A DNA stretch of 64,000 nt, from assembly GCA_947446595.1 (NCBI GenBank), contig CANFGS010000003.1, forward strand, positions 1 through 64,000, in the 5' to 3' direction. Position 1 is the stretch's first letter. Each line of letters starts with the position of its first letter. The translations under genes and the position numbers were made by a program. The notes under the pieces are model-generated. The model made no database searches and had not been told where the DNA came from. It saw nothing but the letters and a program-made list of their open reading frames with translations. The stretch comes from Neisseriaceae bacterium (GTDB lineage: Bacteria; Pseudomonadota; Gammaproteobacteria; Burkholderiales; UBA11063). This document shows positions 27,765-36,593 of the stretch, in pieces.

Positions 27765-28607
27765 CTAAATTAGTTCAAAAAGAAATCTATTTTTAAGTTC
27801 TTCTTTAAGCCCAAGAGTTTCAAGTAATTCTTCTAGCTTTTTATTAGCATTGCTTATCGATTTATTATCTTTGCGATTATTATATCTAGCGATGATAAGC
27901 TCATTTTTCATAGAGTGTTCCCATCCAACTAATTCAGTGATAGTTACATCATAACCCTTAGCTTCTAAAAGGAGTCCACGTAGTACGTTTGTTAGATGGC
28001 TACCAAATTCACGTGTATGTATCGGATGACGCCATATTTCACCCAAAATATTTTGTGATTTAGTTTTTTTTATAATACTTGCTACCTCTGCTTGGCAGCA
28101 TGGCACTAGAACGATATATTTGGATTTTTTATTTAGTGCAAAGCTAATTGCATCATCAGTTGCGGTATCGCAGGCGTGAAGGGCAGTTACAATATCAATA
28201 GTATTTGGTAATAAACTAGATGTAGTTGATTCACTAACTGATAAATTTAGAAAACTCATCCGCTTAAAGTTAAGTGAAGCTGCAAAATCTGTTGATTTAG
28301 TTACTAATTCGCTACGGGTTTCAATTCCATATATATGAGAGCTATCTTCTTTACTTTTGAAAAATAAATCATATAAAATAAAACCTAAGTATGACTTTCC
28401 AGCTCCATGGTCTACAAGATTGATACCTGTAGTAGTTTTATATAGCTCGTTAAGTAGTGGCTCAATAAACTGATACAAATGATATACTTGTTTTAGTTTT
28501 CGTCTGCTATCCTGGTTCATCTTACCATCACGAGTTAGAATATGTAGCTCTTTTAATAGCTCAATCGATTGCTCGGGACGAATATCATGCTTTTGGTTAT
28601 TATTCAT
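27765..28607 (-). CDS. SAM-dependent methyltransferase (Methyltransf_32 type)
   Basis: A 280-residue protein with a SAM-binding motif LVDHGAGKSYLGFILYDL (about residues 65-82), an acidic IYGIETRSELV, the motif TALHACDTATDDAI, and VLVPCCQAEV. These define a methyltransferase group annotated as SAM-dependent without known substrate; the PCCQ element is typical of it. It is the last gene of a minus-strand run metG-rdgB-rhodanese-methyltransferase, 11 bases after the rhodanese gene. RNA or protein methylation would fit the company but is inference. Confidence 0.8.
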   Translation of the reverse strand: MNNNQKHDIRPEQSIELLKELHILTRDGKMNQDSRRKLKQVYHLYQFIEPLLNELYKTTTGINLVDHGAGKSYLGFILYDLFFKSKEDSSHIYGIETRSELVTKSTDFAASLNFKRMSFLNLSVSESTTSSLLPNTIDIVTALHACDTATDDAISFALNKKSKYIVLVPCCQAEVASIIKKTKSQNILGEIWRHPIHTREFGSHLTNVLRGLLLEAKGYDVTITELVGWEHSMKNELIIARYNNRKDNKSISNANKKLEELLETLGLKEELKNRFLFELI

Positions 28608-28618
28608 TGTTTGGATAA

Positions 28619-28987
28619 TTACAAAACCATTTTATGCCCAAAGTTTTGCCAATCGCGAACTCCACCATCCATTGATATTACATTAGTATATCCCATTTTT
28701 TGGATGTTATAAGCTGATAATACCGAACGAAAACCACCGCCACAATATAAGATGATTTCTTGATTTTTATTTGGAATGGCTTTTTCGATATCACGCTCTA
28801 TTATTCCACGTCCCATATGAATTGCTGTAGGTAGATGCCCTTGTTGCCACTCATGATCTTCACGAACGTCAATTAAAACAAATTCTTCTTTGTTGTCTAG
28901 CTTATTTGCTACTGTTTGTACATCAGTTTCTTTTACAAGTGGGCGATATTCTTCTACAAGTTCCAAAAAATTATTTGCATGTTGCAT
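28619..28987 (-). CDS. Rhodanese-like domain protein
   Basis: A 122-residue single rhodanese domain: LIDVREDHEWQQGHLPTAIH (about residues 33-52), active-site loop with Cys in ILYCGGGFRS (about 88-97) and GYTNVISMDGGVRDW at the end. Such proteins carry sulfur as a cysteine persulfide or serve as thiosulfate sulfurtransferases. It lies between rdgB (18 bases) and the methyltransferase (11 bases) in a probable operon behind metG. The active-site loop is six residues, consistent with a sulfur rather than an arsenate substrate. Confidence 0.9.
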   Translation of the reverse strand: MQHANNFLELVEEYRPLVKETDVQTVANKLDNKEEFVLIDVREDHEWQQGHLPTAIHMGRGIIERDIEKAIPNKNQEIILYCGGGFRSVLSAYNIQKMGYTNVISMDGGVRDWQNFGHKMVL

Positions 28988-29005
28988 TATAATCTCTCCA
29001 AAAAA

Positions 29006-29593
29006 TTAAGCGGTTTTAAGTTTATTAATTAAATTATTGGTTGCTAGGCGTCTATGACTAATCTCATTTTTGATTTCATCATCCAACTGGGCTACAGTCT
29101 TCTCCAAGCTTGGTATATAAAAGATTGGATTATAGCCAAAGCCACTACTACCTCGTGGAGAATCAATAATTTCACCATGAATTTTACCATCGGCAATTAT
29201 CGGCTCAGGATCATCATTACTTCTAACTAGTACTAAGACACAGTAAAAATAAGCTTTTCTGTCAGTAATACCAGATAAATCAGCAACTAGCTTTTGATTA
29301 TTACGTAAATCACTCTTAGGTTCTCCAGCATATCGTGCAGAAAACACCCCTGGAGCTCCATTAAGAGCGCTAACACATATTCCAGAGTCATCAGCAAGAC
29401 TGGGTAAGCCTGTGCATTTACTACAGTGGCGTGCCTTATGCAATGAATTTTCAACAAAAGTAAAGTATGGCTCATCAATCTCCGGTACATTAAACTCTGC
29501 TTGAGGAATTATTTCGATATTTAGGTTAGTAAAAATATCTCTAAATTCTTTTATTTTACCTTGATTATTGGAAGCTAATACAATTTGCTTCAT
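29006..29593 (-). CDS. rdgB: dITP/XTP pyrophosphatase (RdgB/HAM1)
   Basis: A 195-residue HAM1-family nucleotide pyrophosphatase. It begins [18 protein letters not shown], the substrate-binding start, then has [21 protein letters not shown] with the catalytic Asp pair, GVFSARYAG, and the [15 protein letters not shown] loop, ending [12 protein letters not shown]. It removes deaminated purine nucleotides such as dITP and XTP before they enter DNA. It overlaps the metG stop by four bases (ATGA), so the two are coupled. Confidence 0.97.
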   Translation of the reverse strand: MKQIVLASNNQGKIKEFRDIFTNLNIEIIPQAEFNVPEIDEPYFTFVENSLHKARHCSKCTGLPSLADDSGICVSALNGAPGVFSARYAGEPKSDLRNNQKLVADLSGITDRKAYFYCVLVLVRSNDDPEPIIADGKIHGEIIDSPRGSSGFGYNPIFYIPSLEKTVAQLDDEIKNEISHRRLATNNLINKLKTA

Positions 29594-31602
29594 CTAATAC
29601 GCATTCCAGGTTTTGCGCCATCATGAGGCTCCAATATATAAATGCCACTATCTTTATCTTCAAAGCTAGCTGCTAATACCATACCTTGACTAATTCCAAA
29701 TTTCATCTTACGCGGTGCTAGATTTGCTATCATAACCGTGTGTTTGCCAATTAATGAAGTTGGGTCATACGCTTTTTTTATTCCAGCAAATATATTTCTT
29801 TGCTCAATCCCAATATCAAGCGTTAGTTGAATAAGCTTATCAGCACCTTCAACATGATTTGCAGCGACAATTTTGGCTACACGCAAATCAAGTTTACTAA
29901 AGTCATCAATAGTGATTTCTGGAGCGATTGCTTCATATTGTGAAGTAACTGTATTCGTTGTTTCAGTAATTTCTGGTTTATTTGATTCAATTAATTTATC
30001 TACCATTTTTTGTTCAATCCTTGTTGCTAAATGAGTATAGTTGTTAATAGTATGTTCACCTAAGTTTGTATTTAAATCTGACCATTGAAGTTGCTTGATA
30101 TTCAAGAATGTTTCAATTTGTGCGACTATTTCTGGTATTATTGGTTTTAGATAAATGCTTATATATCTAAAAGCGTTAATAAGAGTACTACATGTTTCAT
30201 GTAATTCTGAACTTTTTGCTTCATCTCGTGCCAAAAGCCATGGTTTGGTCTCATCAACATAGATGTTTATTTCGTCAACCAATTGCATGATAACTTTGAT
30301 TAGTTTTGCATATTCACGCTCTTGATAATGTTGTGCTATTACACTTTGTGCAATAGTGATTTTTGATAATAAAGCTGAATTGGTAACATTACTTAGTTTA
30401 TTACCAAACTGTTTACTTAAAAACCCACTACTTCTTGAGGCGATATTTATAAATTTGCCAACTAATTCAGAGTTTACCCGAGCAACAAAATCATCCAGTG
30501 AAAAATCAATATCTTCAATTTTGCTACCTAATTTACTAGCAATATAATAACGATAATAGGTTGTAGATAAGCCACTTTCAATATATTGTCTTGCAGTAAT
30601 AAAAGTGCCACGTGATTTAGACATTTTTTGACCATTGATAGTTAGAAAGCCGTGGACAAATAATCCATCTGGTGTCTTATAACCTGAGTTTTTTAAAACA
30701 CTAGGCCAAAATAGTGCATGAAAATATAGTATATCTTTACCTAGGAAGTGATAAATTTCAGTAGTATCGGAATTCCATAGTGAATAGAAATCAAGGTTGT
30801 TGTTATTACAGTAGTTCATAAGGCTACTCATATAGCCAACTGGTGCATCAAGCCATACATAAAAATATTTATTATCTGTTCCTGGAATTTGAAAACCAAA
30901 ATAAGGGGCATCACGCGAAATATCCCAGTCTTGTAATCCAGTTTCTAACCATTCCTTCATTTTGTTTTTAGCTTCGCTTTGTAAGCCAGAATTTATCCAT
31001 TCTGACAAAAATTCGGTACATTCACTTAATTTAAAAAAATAATGTTCAGATTGTCTAATTACTGGTTTACTTCCAGATACTGCTGAATAAGCATCAATTA
31101 ATTCAGTTGGAGCATATGTTGCACCACATACTTCACAATTGTCCCCATATTGATCCACTGCCTTACATTTGGGGCAAGTGCCTTTGACAAATCTATCAGG
31201 TAAAAACATCTCCTTGGTTTCATCGTACAATTGATTGATAACTTTTGTTGCTATTTTATTATTATCTTTTAGCTTTTTAAAAATATCGTATACTAATTCT
31301 TTACTTTCAGGTGAATTGGTTGTATAATAGTTGTCATAGCTAATACCAAACGCCTTTAAATCGGCTGTATGTTCTTTGTATACACCGGCTATCATGGTTT
31401 CAGGGCTGATACCTAATTGTTCAGCTTTTAGCATAACTGGAGCTCCGTGGGTATCATCAGCGCAGATGAAATAGCAAGAATTTCCTTGCATTTTTTGGAA
31501 GCGTACCCATATATCAGCTTGAATATGTTCAAGCATGTGACCAAGATGTATATCGCCATTGGCATAAGGTAGAGCACAAGTTACTATTAGGTTTTTATCC
31601 AT
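29590..31602 (-). CDS. metG: Methionyl-tRNA synthetase
   Basis: A 670-residue MetRS. The class I HIGH-like motif lies in [15 protein letters not shown] (residues 13-27), the zinc knuckle is CPKC and CEVCG (about 143-160), KMSKS is in [12 protein letters not shown] (about 330), and a C-terminal EMAP/Trbp111-type tRNA-binding and dimerisation domain starts at [14 protein letters not shown] (about 572). It charges tRNA-Met. Length and domain order match the E. coli enzyme. It is divergent from apbC, a common proteobacterial arrangement, and heads the rdgB-rhodanese-methyltransferase run. Confidence 0.98.
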   Translation of the reverse strand: MDKNLIVTCALPYANGDIHLGHMLEHIQADIWVRFQKMQGNSCYFICADDTHGAPVMLKAEQLGISPETMIAGVYKEHTADLKAFGISYDNYYTTNSPESKELVYDIFKKLKDNNKIATKVINQLYDETKEMFLPDRFVKGTCPKCKAVDQYGDNCEVCGATYAPTELIDAYSAVSGSKPVIRQSEHYFFKLSECTEFLSEWINSGLQSEAKNKMKEWLETGLQDWDISRDAPYFGFQIPGTDNKYFYVWLDAPVGYMSSLMNYCNNNNLDFYSLWNSDTTEIYHFLGKDILYFHALFWPSVLKNSGYKTPDGLFVHGFLTINGQKMSKSRGTFITARQYIESGLSTTYYRYYIASKLGSKIEDIDFSLDDFVARVNSELVGKFINIASRSSGFLSKQFGNKLSNVTNSALLSKITIAQSVIAQHYQEREYAKLIKVIMQLVDEINIYVDETKPWLLARDEAKSSELHETCSTLINAFRYISIYLKPIIPEIVAQIETFLNIKQLQWSDLNTNLGEHTINNYTHLATRIEQKMVDKLIESNKPEITETTNTVTSQYEAIAPEITIDDFSKLDLRVAKIVAANHVEGADKLIQLTLDIGIEQRNIFAGIKKAYDPTSLIGKHTVMIANLAPRKMKFGISQGMVLAASFEDKDSGIYILEPHDGAKPGMRIR

Positions 31603-31632
31603 TTATTATTTTCTTATTGAAAGCTAATTATT

Positions 31633-32508
31633 ATGAGCGAAAGATTACTCTCCCAAGTTAAGACATCAATTATACCACATAAAGTTAAGAATGGCTTGGT
31701 TCGTATTGCAAACATTAAAAACATTATTGCTGTTACCTCAGGTAAGGGGGGTGTTGGTAAATCTACTACCGCTATTAATCTAGCTGTTAGCTTAGCAAAA
31801 CTAGGTCTAAATGTTGGACTACTGGATGCTGATATTTATGGTCCTTCAATCCCTATGTTGGTGGGGGAGCGTGGTTTTAAGCCTGATGTTGCCGAAAATA
31901 AATTTGTCCCTTTAAATAAATTTGGAATTGAAATACTATCTTTTGGGTTTTTAATTTCAGAAAAAGAACCGGCTATTTGGCGTGGAGCTATTGTAAATAA
32001 AGCACTTGATCAGTTATTGTTTGATACCATGTGGAGTGATCTTGATTGTCTAATAATTGATATGCCACCTGGAACGGGAGATATTCATCTAACGATGTGC
32101 CAAAAAATGCCGATAACAGCAGTTGTTAGTGTTACTACCCCTCAAGATATAGCACTACTTGATGTAGCTAAGAGTCTTCAAATGTATAAAAAAATGGATA
32201 TACCATGCCTTGGCATTATAGAAAATATGAGTATGCATATTTGTAGTAATTGCGGTCAAGTGGATGAAATATTTGGGAGTCTTGGTGGTAATAAACTAGC
32301 AAATGACTTTGATGTTGAGTTACTTGCCAAACTACCACTAAATAGAACCATAAGGGAGGGAAGTGATAATGGAACACCTGTAGCTCTTAATGATAATCTT
32401 CCTGAAGCTGCTATATATCAGGAGCTTGCTACTAATATACTTGATAAATTAAGCAAGCTCCCTAAGGATTATTCATCACTATTAGGTAAGGTTAATGTTA
32501 TAAAATAG
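31633..32508 (+). CDS. apbC: Iron-sulfur cluster carrier ApbC/Mrp
   Basis: A 291-residue P-loop protein of the Mrp/NBP35 family. A deviant Walker A is TSGKGGVGKSTTAIN (about residues 36-50); GLLDADIYGPSIP follows; switch II is IDMPPGTGDIHLT; and a CxxC metal site is in HICSNCGQVDEIFG (about 199). It binds a 4Fe-4S cluster and passes it to apoproteins. The N-terminal DUF59/MIP18 domain present in many Mrp proteins is missing, as in shorter members. It is divergent from metG, 30 bases apart, and its 3' end overlaps the convergent permease by 11 bases. Confidence 0.95.
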   Translation: MSERLLSQVKTSIIPHKVKNGLVRIANIKNIIAVTSGKGGVGKSTTAINLAVSLAKLGLNVGLLDADIYGPSIPMLVGERGFKPDVAENKFVPLNKFGIEILSFGFLISEKEPAIWRGAIVNKALDQLLFDTMWSDLDCLIIDMPPGTGDIHLTMCQKMPITAVVSVTTPQDIALLDVAKSLQMYKKMDIPCLGIIENMSMHICSNCGQVDEIFGSLGGNKLANDFDVELLAKLPLNRTIREGSDNGTPVALNDNLPEAAIYQELATNILDKLSKLPKDYSSLLGKVNVIK

Positions 32509-33865
32509 AGTTGTTACGAAAGAACTTATAATATACCATATACAAACAAAAGAATAATAAAGCACCATAGGCATCAAAAAACCCTAAAATGCTAAAATTA
32601 CCATAAAGGGAATAGCCTTGTCCCAAGATAATAAAAGCTATTAATAACATTGAAAAAATTGGACCTACAGGAAATAATATTGCTTTGTATTTTAGTACGT
32701 TTAAATCTTTAATATGGTTTTTACGGAAGCAGTAATGACATAGTGCAATTCCAAACCAAGCAATAAATCCACAAGATGAAGATACGTTTACAAGTCGTGT
32801 GAATAAAGCACCGTTACTAATTAAAGAGGATAAAAATACTGTAGAACCTACTAGTGCAGTTGCAATTAGTGCATTAATTGGTAGGCCATAGCTTGTTACT
32901 TTTGAGAATATTTTTGGTGCTTGGTTGGTCTGTGACATATACCATAATGTTCGAGTTGCTGAATACATACTAGCATTTGCAGCAGATAAAATAGCTACCA
33001 AAATCACGAAGTTTAGGATATTAGCCGCGATGCCACCAGGCAAATAATGTGCAAAAACCAAAGTAAATGGACTAGCATTCACGCTACTTTGATTCATTAG
33101 ACTTTTATCATTAAATGGTATTAGAAGACTTATTATCAAAGTTGCAAGAATATAGAACATTAGTAAACGCCAAAATACACTTTTAACAGCTTTTGGAATA
33201 CTTTTTTCGGGGTCGCGTGCTTCTCCTGATGAAACACCTATTAGCTCAGAGCCTTGAAAAGAAAATCCGGCTGCTAAAAATACTGCAAAAAACCCACCCA
33301 ACCCGGCATGAAATGGACCATCACTAATAGTCATATTATGTAATCCGAACTGTGGTGTTTTGAGTATTAAAATAGCCCCAAGGATTATAAAAATAACAAT
33401 AGTAGTCACTTTCATAATTGAAAGTAAATATTCAACTTCGCCATAAATGCGCACGGAGAATAAGTTTAGAAATAAAATACTAAAGAAAAATATTGCCGAA
33501 AAAGTTAAGGCTGACCCATGAGGAAACCAATACTGGATGATAATAACTGCGGCAGAGATTTCAGCAGCAATAGTAATTGCCCAGTTAAACCAATAGTTAA
33601 TCCCCATGGCATATCCAAATGATGGGCTTACAAATTTACCTGAATATTCGCAAAAAGAACCGGTTGATGGCATAAAAGTGGACAATTCACCAAGGCTCGT
33701 TATTAAGAAAAACACCATAATTGATATAAGTAAATATGCCGCAAGTGCACCACCTGGACCTGCAACACTAATTGCGTATCCACTAGCAAGGAATATTCCA
33801 GTACCAATTGACCCACCAAGAGCAATCATATTTAAGTGCCGAGTTTCAAGGGTTTTTGCTAACAT
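32498..33865 (-). CDS. Amino-acid permease, LysP-like APC family
   Basis: A 455-residue integral membrane protein with 12 helices. The start, LETRHLNMIALGGSIGTGIF, carries the APC substrate-binding loop GSIGTG; then AYLLISIMVFFLITSLGELS, SFCEYSGKFVSPSFGYAMGI and SFQGSELIGVSSGEARDPEK, all typical of the AAT/LysP branch. It most likely imports lysine or another cationic or neutral amino acid with protons. The 82-base leader is too short for a lysine riboswitch. A single-gene unit. Substrate is inference. Confidence 0.88.
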   Translation of the reverse strand: MLAKTLETRHLNMIALGGSIGTGIFLASGYAISVAGPGGALAAYLLISIMVFFLITSLGELSTFMPSTGSFCEYSGKFVSPSFGYAMGINYWFNWAITIAAEISAAVIIIQYWFPHGSALTFSAIFFFSILFLNLFSVRIYGEVEYLLSIMKVTTIVIFIILGAILILKTPQFGLHNMTISDGPFHAGLGGFFAVFLAAGFSFQGSELIGVSSGEARDPEKSIPKAVKSVFWRLLMFYILATLIISLLIPFNDKSLMNQSSVNASPFTLVFAHYLPGGIAANILNFVILVAILSAANASMYSATRTLWYMSQTNQAPKIFSKVTSYGLPINALIATALVGSTVFLSSLISNGALFTRLVNVSSSCGFIAWFGIALCHYCFRKNHIKDLNVLKYKAILFPVGPIFSMLLIAFIILGQGYSLYGNFSILGFFDAYGALLFFCLYMVYYKFFRNNSIL

Positions 33866-33947
33866 ATATAAGCCTTATTGAAAAACATTAATGATTGAAA
33901 TATAAATATTTGCGGATTATAGCATATATTTTGTAGAAATTGAACTC

Positions 33948-34673
33948 TTATTCAAGCCATATAGTGCTTGCAAAACGTCCAGTGTTTTTTTCTTTTCGAT
34001 ATGAATAAAACAGATCGTTTTTACAGTAAGTGCATAAATTACTGAAATATATATTATGTTCTAATACGCCTAATTTAACAAGTTGTAACTTAGCTATACT
34101 GATTAAATCACATTCAAATTTATCATTGTTTTTTGGGGTGAAAAATACTTTGTTATCAGTGTCTAAGGCGAAGAATATGTCAAATACATCACTACCAACT
34201 TCAAAATGTTTAGCACAAATTGCTGGACCTATATAAGCAATAATGTTTTTTGCTGATGTTTTACTTTGACTAATTGTATTAGAAATTATATTATTTTGTA
34301 CGCCACGCCATCCAGCATGAATTGCACCTGCAAAACTCCCTGCAGTATTTGTAATTAAGATTGGAATGCAATCAGCAGTCATTACCACACAAACCGTGCT
34401 GTTTGTTGTGGTAATAGCTGCATCATAGCTTTTGCCATCAGCTTCGTTTTTATCTAAATCTAGTACTAAATTAGTATGGGTTTGACTAAGCCATTTAGGT
34501 TCATTGGGTAATGAAATTGACAACATCTGGCGATTATGTATTACATTTTTAGGGTTGTCGCCCACATGAAGTGCCAAATTGAAATCATTATCATCAGGAC
34601 TAGTTCTAGTTGTGATTAGGGTTTTTACATTTTTAGGAGCACTCCAGTTGGCTTTTAGATAACTATTTAACAT
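33948..34673 (-). CDS. pgeF: Peptidoglycan editing factor PgeF (YfiH/laccase-domain)
   Basis: A 241-residue YfiH-family enzyme with the three metal ligands visible: His in WLSQTHTN, Cys in VMTADCIPIL and His in GAIHAGWRGV. PgeF removes wrongly incorporated residues from peptidoglycan precursors; older annotation as a polyphenol oxidase reflects side activity. The ATG at 34673 follows GGGAAG by six bases and overlaps the rluD stop by 11 bases; the longer frame from 34703 is less likely. rluD-pgeF is a widely conserved pair. Confidence 0.94.
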   Translation of the reverse strand: MLNSYLKANWSAPKNVKTLITTRTSPDDNDFNLALHVGDNPKNVIHNRQMLSISLPNEPKWLSQTHTNLVLDLDKNEADGKSYDAAITTTNSTVCVVMTADCIPILITNTAGSFAGAIHAGWRGVQNNIISNTISQSKTSAKNIIAYIGPAICAKHFEVGSDVFDIFFALDTDNKVFFTPKNNDKFECDLISIAKLQLVKLGVLEHNIYFSNLCTYCKNDLFYSYRKEKNTGRFASTIWLE

Positions 34674-35688
34674 ATAAAACTTCCCAGTCACCATCATCCC
34701 CATCTATGTCACTATCATCAAAATTATCTTCTGGGTTCTTTAGGGTGTTTAGTAAATATTTAATATCTGAAGCTATTGGGCACGAGAAATTTACCGTTTC
34801 ACCAGTTGAGGGATGGACAAAGCTTAGTTTCATTGCGTGAAGAGCCTGCCTATCAAGAGACTCGATAGCTTCTAAAACATTAGCTGGGTAGTTGATTTTT
34901 CCACTACCATAGGTTTTATCACCAACTAAAGGGTGGCCTAGAGACTTAAGATGTACTCGTATTTGATGTGTTCTTCCGGTTTCAAGGCGGCATTCTATAT
35001 AACTTAGTTTGTCAAAGTGTTCAATTACTTTATAGTGGGTTACCGATTCTTTGCCACCAAATTTAAGAGTGGTCATCTTAATACGGTTTTTTGGATCGCG
35101 TCCAATATTGGTTTTGATAGTTCCTTCAGGAGGTAAAAGACCTTCTGCAATTGCATGATAAATACGGCTTACGCTATGATCTTGTAACTGTTGTACTAGT
35201 TTAGTTTGAGCTAAAAGAGTTTTGGCTACGACCATTAATCCACTAGTATCCTTATCAAGGCGATGAACTATTCCAGCTCTGGGTATTTGAGATAAATGAG
35301 GATAATGAAAAAGTAAACCATTTAATAGTGTTCCACTCCAGTTACCATTACCTGGGTGTACAGTCAATCCTGCTTGTTTATTAATAACTAAAATATGTTC
35401 GTCTTCAAAAATAATATCTAGTGGTATATCCTCAGGCATAAAAGCTTTAGTCTCATCACTAAGCGGTGAATTTATGATAACAACCTCTCTTCCAAATACT
35501 TTATCTTTAGGTTTTGGTATTTGATTATCAACTAAAATGAAGCCCTCTTTTATCCAATTAGTTAGCTTACTTCTTGATAATTCTGGTATAATCGCGGATA
35601 AGGTTGTGTCTAAACGATTCCCGTAATATTCATCTGGAATTGTTAGGTAAATAGGTTCTTGATCTAATTCTGTGTGGGGTATAAACAT
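34663..35688 (-). CDS. rluD: 23S rRNA pseudouridine synthase RluD
   Basis: A 341-residue RluA-family enzyme: N-terminal S4 domain (NRLDTTLSAIIPELSRSKLT and IKEGFILVDNQIPKPKDKV), then the catalytic motif GIVHRLDKDTSGLMVVAK with the active Asp, and RLETGRTHQIRVHLKSLGHP. RluD makes pseudouridines in helix 69 of 23S rRNA, important for ribosome assembly. The ATG at 35688 is chosen because the longer frame from 35775 runs into the divergent bamD signal peptide. The last 25 residues are unusually acidic (DNFDDSDIDGDDGDWE) compared with the family. The pgeF start overlaps its end; bamD is divergent. Confidence 0.95.
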   Translation of the reverse strand: MFIPHTELDQEPIYLTIPDEYYGNRLDTTLSAIIPELSRSKLTNWIKEGFILVDNQIPKPKDKVFGREVVIINSPLSDETKAFMPEDIPLDIIFEDEHILVINKQAGLTVHPGNGNWSGTLLNGLLFHYPHLSQIPRAGIVHRLDKDTSGLMVVAKTLLAQTKLVQQLQDHSVSRIYHAIAEGLLPPEGTIKTNIGRDPKNRIKMTTLKFGGKESVTHYKVIEHFDKLSYIECRLETGRTHQIRVHLKSLGHPLVGDKTYGSGKINYPANVLEAIESLDRQALHAMKLSFVHPSTGETVNFSCPIASDIKYLLNTLKNPEDNFDDSDIDGDDGDWEVLYVK

Positions 35689-35689
35689 A

Positions 35690-36499
35690 TTGTTCTGTTC
35701 TTTCAAAAAAGCCCTGATACTTGTGATTTTATCACTTTTTATCGCTGCGTGTTCAGATAGTGATGATCCTATCAAGGAAGAAACACGTGGTTGGTCAGTG
35801 CAGCAGCTCTATGCTTCAGCTAGTGCGGCATTAGCAAAAAAGAGTTATGATAGAGCAATTAAGCTTTATAGTGCTTTAGAATCAACGTATCCCTATGGTG
35901 TATATGCTCAGCAGGGATTGCTTGATATCGCTTATGCTTATTATCAAAATGATCAACCAGAACTAGCATTGCCGATGATAGATGAATTTATTAAAACTTA
36001 TCCAACAAATACTAATATGGATTATGCTCTTTACCTTAAAGGATATATAAACTACAAAAATGATAATGGTTTATTATCAGGTTTTACTGGCCAAGATTTA
36101 GCCGAACGAGATACCAAAGGAGCTGAGGTGGCATTTGCAGCCTTTACCCAGTTGGTTAATAATTATCCAAACTCACGGTTTACTCCTGATGCTAAAGATA
36201 AGATAAACCGTTTAGTTAATGCTTTAGCTAGAGGTGAGTTATATAAAGCTCGATTTTATATGTCTATCAATGCATATTTAGCTGCAATTGGTAGATCGCA
36301 AAATGTGATTACGCATTACCCAAATACTCCACAAGTCGAAGAGGCTTTGGCAATTCAGGTAACAGCGTATAAAAAATTAGGGCAAGATAATTTGTCAAAC
36401 TCAGTACAAAAGGTGCTTTTGCTTAACTTTCCCAAAAGTGATTATACAAATCATGAATGGGTTTATGGTGATATCCCATGGTATGCTTTTTGGCGATAA
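35690..36499 (+). CDS. bamD: Outer-membrane assembly lipoprotein BamD (ComL)
   Basis: A 269-residue lipoprotein from the TTG at 35690 (a GTG at 35672 would add six residues). The signal is KKALILVILSLFIAAC with the lipobox FIAAC, the lipidated Cys at residue 21. Then come TPR-like helical repeats: QLYASASAALAKKSYDRAIK, YPYGVYAQQGLLDIAYAYYQ, ELALPMIDEFIKTYPTN, FTQLVNNYPNSRFTPDA and a final DIPWYAFWR. BamD is the essential BAM-complex lipoprotein that helps insert outer-membrane proteins. GGGGT lies about nine bases before the TTG. It is divergent from rluD, with start codons two bases apart, as in other Betaproteobacteria. Confidence 0.94.
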   Translation: MFCSFKKALILVILSLFIAACSDSDDPIKEETRGWSVQQLYASASAALAKKSYDRAIKLYSALESTYPYGVYAQQGLLDIAYAYYQNDQPELALPMIDEFIKTYPTNTNMDYALYLKGYINYKNDNGLLSGFTGQDLAERDTKGAEVAFAAFTQLVNNYPNSRFTPDAKDKINRLVNALARGELYKARFYMSINAYLAAIGRSQNVITHYPNTPQVEEALAIQVTAYKKLGQDNLSNSVQKVLLLNFPKSDYTNHEWVYGDIPWYAFWR

Positions 36500-36519
36500 A
36501 TGTTTTGCATGGCTCAGAA

Positions 36520-36550
36520 GGGCATAGATACCAGCCTACGTTGGTATGAC
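36520..36550 (-). repeat. Intergenic palindromic repeat, unit 6 (reverse orientation)
   Basis: On the minus strand it begins GTCATACCAACG and ends GGTATCTATGCCC, matching the family ends GTCAT...ATCCATGCCC. ATACCA pairs with TGGTAT. It lies in the 94-base gap between bamD and the pglL-like gene. Confidence 0.6.
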
Positions 36551-36593
36551 GTATCAAGATGTGTAATGATGTGTTTTTTAAAAGGTGTGGTGT

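Noticed and set aside
33866-33947. Lysine riboswitch in front of the LysP-like permease
   Set aside because: The gap of 82 bases is shorter than the about 170-base element and shows none of its helices.
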